A stretch of 10,883 nt of DNA from an uncultured Collinsella sp. (GTDB taxonomy: Bacteria; Actinomycetota; Coriobacteriia; Coriobacteriales; Coriobacteriaceae), in contig CABSNH010000048.1 in NCBI GenBank assembly GCA_902478985.1, positions 1 to 10,883 on the forward strand, given 5' to 3'. Under the pieces are notes generated by a model that was not told the origin of the DNA, ran no database searches, and saw nothing but the letters and a program-made list of their open reading frames with translations. How positions within the stretch are numbered: the stretch's first letter is position 1; each line of letters begins with the position of its first letter. The position numbers and the translations under genes are program-made. Positions 7,775 through 10,883 of the stretch are shown here, one piece after another.

Positions 7775-7816
7775 ACCACATTGGGGACAGGCACCTTTGT
7801 GGTGATGTTGGTGGTT
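7771..7816. repeat. REP-like palindrome with GGGGACAGGCACC core
   Basis: CACCACA (7774-7780) and TGTGGTG (7798-7804) form a 7-bp stem around the 17-base loop TTGGGGACAGGCACCTT. An alternative outer stem AACCACCA/TGGTGGTT (7771-7778, 7809-7816) touches the stop codon of the DUF3343 gene. The loop sequence resembles, from memory, dispersed palindromes seen with Y1-type (RAYT) transposases in many bacteria; no such transposase is in the window. Without a T-run it is not a clean terminator. Confidence 0.45.
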
Positions 7817-8210
7817 AGAGGACGAGCTGATGGTAGTCGGCGGGGGTTATGCGGCCTTCGGTGGCAGCGCGGAAGGCGGCGAGTGCATCGCCCGAGAACG
7901 GCATGGCCCAGCACAGCCCGCAGCCGGCGGTGATGGAGCCGGGCAGCGGCATGATGCGCCCGGGCACACCGGCGACAACACACAGCTGCTCGCATTCCAT
8001 CACATCGAAGGTGCTGTCGAACGAAACGATAATCTTGCGCTCGTGGTCGAGGGCATCACCGGACGGGCCTTCGCGGTGTGCCTCACGATACGCCGCGGCG
8101 GCCGCTTCCTCTTCCGCAGTATGTCCACAGCCACCGCAACCGCAGGTACAGGGTTCGGACCCGTCGCAAGTGCAAGGTTCTCCCGTGTCGGGACAAATAT
8201 CGTGAGACAT
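7815..8210 (-). CDS. DUF3343-type putative Se/S carrier protein with cysteine-rich N-terminus
   Basis: 131 residues in two parts. The first 28 residues hold seven cysteines (6, 13, 15, 21, 23, 25, 28) in CxC and CxxC spacing, resembling a small metal-binding or thiol tail. A charged, alanine-rich linker follows. Residues 58-129 match the DUF3343 pattern: a beta strand (IIVSF), a helix, a GVPGRIMPLPGSI strand-turn, and the conserved GCGL with Cys97, plus Cys100. DUF3343 proteins are proposed selenium or sulfur carriers because they co-occur with selenium-use genes; no reaction is established. The ATG at 8208-8210 has TGGAG six bases before it. The gene follows mobA by 15 bases, so they are probably one transcript, in a block with selC and selB. 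The domain call comes from pattern recognition, not a profile search. Confidence 0.75.
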   Translation of the reverse strand: MSHDICPDTGEPCTCDGSEPCTCGCGGCGHTAEEEAAAAAYREAHREGPSGDALDHERKIIVSFDSTFDVMECEQLCVVAGVPGRIMPLPGSITAGCGLCWAMPFSGDALAAFRAATEGRITPADYHQLVL

Positions 8211-8225
8211 GGCAACTCCAATCGT

Positions 8226-8858
8226 CTAGGCGAGTAACTCGGCCGCCGCAAACTCCTCGGGCGTATTGACGTTCTCGAAGCAGAGCGTCGAGCCCGCGGC
8301 CTTAACGATCTGCGGCTCATCCATATAACCGGCCTGAACGCGATTGATCAGGCAGCGAATGCGCTGTCGGTCGCAGGAGAGCAGCTCTTGGGCAACCGGC
8401 GCACACGCGTCACGGCGCCAGACGGCGCAAAGCGGCTCAATCCCCCGCTCCTCGCGCGGCACGCACACGTCGAGCGCCTCGGCCTCAACACGATCGGCAA
8501 GCGCGCCGATGAGTTCCGGCGAGACAAACGGCATATCACAGGCGACGATAGCCGCGAGAGGGAGCCGAGCCGCAGTCAACGAACTCGCGATGCCGCGCAT
8601 GGCGCCCGCCGACCCTTCAAGGTCCGCCACCACACGCGGCACCAGGCCGCCAAACGCGCGCTCCTCAAGGTAGGCCAGCTCGCTGGGACGCGAAGTCGTC
8701 ACGACCAACTCGCCGGCAACTGGCGCCAGCCGACCCAGCACGCGCTCGATGAGCGGCTCGCCGCAAAACGCCATGCGCGCCTTATCGCAGCCCATGCGCG
8801 AGGACAGCCCGCCCGCCTGGACGACACAAGAAAGATCGGCCCGTCTTACGGTAGTCAT
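8226..8858 (-). CDS. mobA: Molybdenum cofactor guanylyltransferase MobA
   Basis: 210 residues of the NTP-transferase fold. MobA joins GMP from GTP to molybdopterin, giving the guanine dinucleotide cofactor used by the DMSO-reductase family, including formate dehydrogenases. The nucleotide-binding loop AGGLSSRMGCDKA spans 15-27, and VACDMPFVSPEL holds the metal-binding Asp108. The AGG..RMG.DK pattern favours MobA over the cytidylyltransferase MocA. The start at 8856-8858 (MTTVRRADLS) is supported by GGGGGTGG about eight bases upstream; the frame stays open to 9092, but that would overlap tRNA-Sec. It sits downstream of selC and immediately before the DUF3343 gene. Its most likely customer is a selenocysteine formate dehydrogenase elsewhere in the genome. 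No clear promoter was found, so read-through from selC is possible. Confidence 0.9.
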   Translation of the reverse strand: MTTVRRADLSCVVQAGGLSSRMGCDKARMAFCGEPLIERVLGRLAPVAGELVVTTSRPSELAYLEERAFGGLVPRVVADLEGSAGAMRGIASSLTAARLPLAAIVACDMPFVSPELIGALADRVEAEALDVCVPREERGIEPLCAVWRRDACAPVAQELLSCDRQRIRCLINRVQAGYMDEPQIVKAAGSTLCFENVNTPEEFAAAELLA

Positions 8859-8932
8859 ACGGCAAACCACCCCCATCGGCATGCTCAAAACCCGGCACAC
8901 GAAGCCAAATACCGTCGCCGATAAAGCGGGCG

Positions 8933-8949
8933 GCACGGCAAACCCGTGC
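8933..8949 (-). other. Small hairpin in the mobA leader
   Basis: GCACGG and CCGTGC form a 6-bp stem with a 5-base loop, immediately past the T-run of the selC terminator. There is no T-run after it on the minus strand. It may be a leader structure of mobA; nothing in it matches a known molybdenum-cofactor riboswitch by eye. Confidence 0.35.
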
Positions 8950-9005
8950 AAAAACAAAACAGCGCCTTTGCGGCACGCAGCAAGACCGCGAGCACAAAAG
9001 CGCTG
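8950..9005 (-). terminator. Rho-independent terminator after selC
   Basis: On the minus strand CAGCGCTTTTGTG (8993-9005) pairs with CGCAAAGGCGCTG (8960-8972): 13 pairs, two of them G-U, around a 20-base loop, followed by TTTTGTTTTT (8950-8959). It starts eight bases after the CCA end of tRNA-Sec. Confidence 0.85.
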
Positions 9006-9013
9006 GTAGCGTA

Positions 9014-9110
9014 TGGCGGGAACGTATGTGAATCGAACACATCCAAGACGTTTTGCACGCCTCGCAACGGTTTTGAGGACCGCGGAGCCCACCGGAGCCC
9101 ATCCGTTCCC
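9014..9110 (-). tRNA. selC: Selenocysteine tRNA (UCA anticodon)
   Basis: 97 bases with CCA, the length typical of bacterial tRNA-Sec. The acceptor starts GGGAACGG and pairs with CGTTCCC (seven pairs); the eighth position is a G-A mismatch (9103 with 9025). The D arm is the long 6-bp form, GGGCTC-CGGT-GGGCTC, as in E. coli tRNA-Sec. The anticodon stem GCGGT/ACCGT encloses CCTCAAA, giving anticodon UCA (9074-9076), which reads UGA. A long variable arm pairs AGGCGT with ACGTCT, and the T arm is ATGTG-TTCGATT-CACAT. The discriminator is G. Position 33 is C instead of the nearly universal U. It is charged with serine, converted to selenocysteine by SelA, and delivered by SelB, encoded just upstream. 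Confidence 0.96.
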
Positions 9111-9122
9111 AAGTGCGGAGGT

Positions 9123-9128
9123 ATTTTA
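9123..9128 (-). promoter_or_regulatory. Possible -10 box of selC
   Basis: TAAAAT on the minus strand lies 12 bases before the first base of tRNA-Sec, the right place for a -10. The best -35 candidate, TTGGGA, is 19 bases further up, which is long, so the promoter is tentative. Confidence 0.4.
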
Positions 9129-9167
9129 CCAAAACGAGCGGGCCCCATCCCAAAAAGACGAGCAAGA

Positions 9168-9234
9168 AGTTGCGGTGGAATAGTTCCTGTATTTGCTGCC
9201 AAAGCCTCCAAATAGGAACTATTTCACCGCAACT
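9168..9234. repeat. Long imperfect inverted repeat between selB and selC
   Basis: The 28-base arm at 9168-9195 (AGTTGCGGTGGAATAGTTCC at its start) pairs with the 26-base arm at 9209-9234. There is one mismatch and one two-base bulge, around a 13-base loop. It begins 26 bases past the selB stop. No T-run follows directly on either strand, so it is not a standard terminator. Its length and near-perfect pairing suggest a dispersed palindromic element or a stable RNA hairpin protecting the selB transcript. Confidence 0.8.
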
Positions 9235-9259
9235 GAGGAGGCGGGAGCGAGTGGCCGGC

Positions 9260-10862
9260 CTAGCGCAGGGAGCGCAGACCGCCGGCCTCCTTGTCGAGCA
9301 CCGTAAAGCGCACGGCATCCAGGTGCTCCAAGATGCTGATGGCACGTTTGCGCGACACGCCCAGAGCCTCACGCAGCACGCTCGTGGTGGCTGCGCCGCC
9401 GGCTGCCTCAATGGCGGCGGCGGCGAGCTCGCGCGCATGGGCCTCGGCGGCAGCAGACAGGGCAACGTCGCGCTCGACCTTCACGATCGAGCGATTGAGC
9501 GAAAGCTCGCGCAGGGCACGCGTCATGGTGTCGCGATCGAGCTGCAACTGCTCGCCCACCTCGGGAAGCGCCGGTGCATCCAGGCCGGCCTCGTCAAGCA
9601 GCGCGACGATACGTTCGCAGGCCTCGCGCACTACACGCGCCGCGGCGGCAGCGGAGTGCGGGTCGAATACCTCGGCCCCCTCGGCAGCGCATACGCCGCG
9701 CGCGCAGCCCTCGGAAATCAGGGCTGCGGCAACCGTATCGTCAGCGGTAGGCCGCGCAGCATGGGCAACGGCGCCGGGCGTAAAGCCCGTCTCCTTGGGA
9801 GACGCCGCATGCATGGCTGACAGGGTCGCCGCCAGTGCATCCATCGCAGCGTCGAGCACCACGGTGTCCGCCAAGAGGTCCGCATCACCCACGGAAAGCT
9901 TGCGAACGGAGCCCTGCGCCACCAACCCGCGCAGTGCGGCATCGGCCTCGCCGACACCAAGATCCAAAGCCTCAGCAACATCAACCGCCGTAACCGGCAG
10001 CATCTGCAGCGCCAACCAAGCGCCCACACCGCCCGCGATATCACCGGCTTCAAGCGCAGCAAACAGTGCGCGCTCGCCGGCAGAAAGCTCGCGCGAGCGA
10101 CGGCAGCGCGATAGCAGCACACGCCCGCCGCCGATGAGCATAACGGGCGAATACGACAGCACCACGGCATGGTCTCCGGCGCGCAGCGGCAGCGGCTCCT
10201 CCAATCGCACCTGCACGGTACGGGTCTCGCCCACCGCCATGGGGGCCTCGCCCTCCAAAAGCATGATGCGGCCGACGACCTCGGCCGTGCCGGCCATCAC
10301 ATGCACGCGCGCGCCCGACTCGAGCACACGCGGCTTGGCGCCCTCGCGGCCCAGGTAGGTGAACGTCATCATAAAGCGCAACGTCTGACCAAAGCGGTCC
10401 GCCACGCCCAGCATCTCGCCACGGTCAAGCGCCGCGACACCGTCACCAACCAGGTTGAGCGCCACACGCTGACCAGGCAGCGCGCGCGGCGTATCGCCAT
10501 GCACCTGAATCCCGCGCACGCGACAGACCGTACGCGACGGCAAGGCCATCAGCTCGTCGCCCACCGCAACCGGCGCATCGTGCAGCGTTCCCGTCACGAC
10601 GGTGCCGACGCCCTTGATCGTAAAGCAGCGGTCGATAGGCAGGCGCGGTGCGGCATCGGTGAGCTCGGCACGAGCACGGCAGGCATCCCAGCAAGCGGCA
10701 ACCTGCTCGTCGAGCGCAGCCAGCAGGTCATCGATCCCCTCGCCCGTCTTAGACGACACAGGCACGATCGGCGCGTCCGCAAACACGGTACCCGACAAAA
10801 AGTCATCGACATCGAGCTCGGCAAGCTCGGTCATCTCGACGTCAGCCAGGTCGCACATCGTC
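9260..10862 (-). CDS. selB: Selenocysteine-specific elongation factor SelB (N-terminus missing)
   Basis: SelB brings Sec-tRNA to the ribosome at UGA codons marked by a SECIS hairpin. About 533 residues remain. The GTPase domain is cut: only the region around the fourth and fifth G motifs is present (TMCDLADVE, then PVSSKTGEGID). Next come the EF-Tu-like domains 2 and 3, with RCFTIKGVGTVVTGTLHD and a GDHAVVLSYSPVMLIGGGRVL segment. The C-terminal winged-helix domains that bind the SECIS end in LGVSRKRAISILEHLD. The missing start (about 120 residues) is due to the contig end, not gene decay. The first six residues of the open frame, MCIRDR, are translated adapter and must be removed. The gene points toward selC, 150 bases downstream, a natural partnership. 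Confidence 0.95.
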
Positions 10863-10883
10863 CTGTCTCTTATACACATCTGA
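10863..10883. other. Tn5/Nextera adapter remnant at the contig end
   Basis: CTGTCTCTTATACACATCT (10863-10881) is exactly the 19-base Tn5 mosaic end used in Nextera libraries, and the next two bases, GA, continue into the Nextera read-2 adapter. This is sequencing-library DNA left in the assembly, not genome or a natural transposon. Confidence 0.97.

Noticed and set aside
7558..7814. Possible small gene (90-codon frame, 7499-7771) between gdhA and the DUF3343 gene
   Set aside because: The frame overlaps the gdhA start out of phase, has no Shine-Dalgarno, and crosses the direct repeats; the stretch looks non-coding.
8859..9092. N-terminal extension of MobA to 9092
   Set aside because: It runs through tRNA-Sec and its terminator; the MobA nucleotide loop begins only about 14 residues after the start at 8858, as expected.
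8782..9465. 227-codon minus-strand frame spanning selB end, selC and mobA start
   Set aside because: It overlaps two proteins and a tRNA in another frame, with no family resemblance.
1..10862. Selenoprotein gene with in-frame UGA, CRISPR array or insertion sequence
   Set aside because: None seen: every protein gene here reads through without an internal UGA, and no repeat-spacer pattern or transposase was found. The Tn5 end at the right edge is library adapter.

Overview
The window looks like a chromosomal piece of a high-GC, gut-type actinobacterium. Coriobacteriia, and a Collinsella-like genome in particular, is the best guess. This rests on overall base composition, the protein style of ClpP, trigger factor and GdhA, and the combination of selenium, molybdenum and purine-type genes. 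It is an inference; no search was run. Every real gene lies on the minus strand, so transcription runs from right to left. The right end is not genomic: the last 21 bases are a Tn5/Nextera sequencing adapter, so this is a contig end.

From right to left: a selB cut by the contig end (9260-10862); a long imperfect inverted repeat (9168-9234); selC, the selenocysteine tRNA with UCA anticodon (9014-9110), closed by a strong terminator; then mobA (8226-8858) and, 15 bases on, a small DUF3343-type gene with a cysteine-rich head (7815-8210). A 257-base intergenic stretch with a REP-like palindrome leads to gdhA (6202-7557) and its terminator. Next comes a two-gene molybdenum hydroxylase operon: an FAD subunit (5132-6046) overlapping by one base a fused [2Fe-2S]/molybdopterin subunit (2301-5132), also ended by a terminator. 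The left part holds tRNA-Leu(UAG), tig (TTG start) and clpP, which runs off the left edge.

The theme of the right two thirds is selenium and molybdenum. SelB and tRNA-Sec insert selenocysteine. MobA makes the guanine dinucleotide form of the molybdenum cofactor used by enzymes such as selenocysteine-containing formate dehydrogenase. DUF3343 proteins are proposed Se/S carriers. The XdhD/YgfM-like hydroxylase belongs to a family in which some members are proposed to carry a labile, non-selenocysteine selenium ligand. The cell may therefore use selenium both as selenocysteine and as a cofactor; this is a hypothesis from neighbourhood and family. The left part is ordinary protein-quality-control housekeeping (trigger factor, then ClpP).
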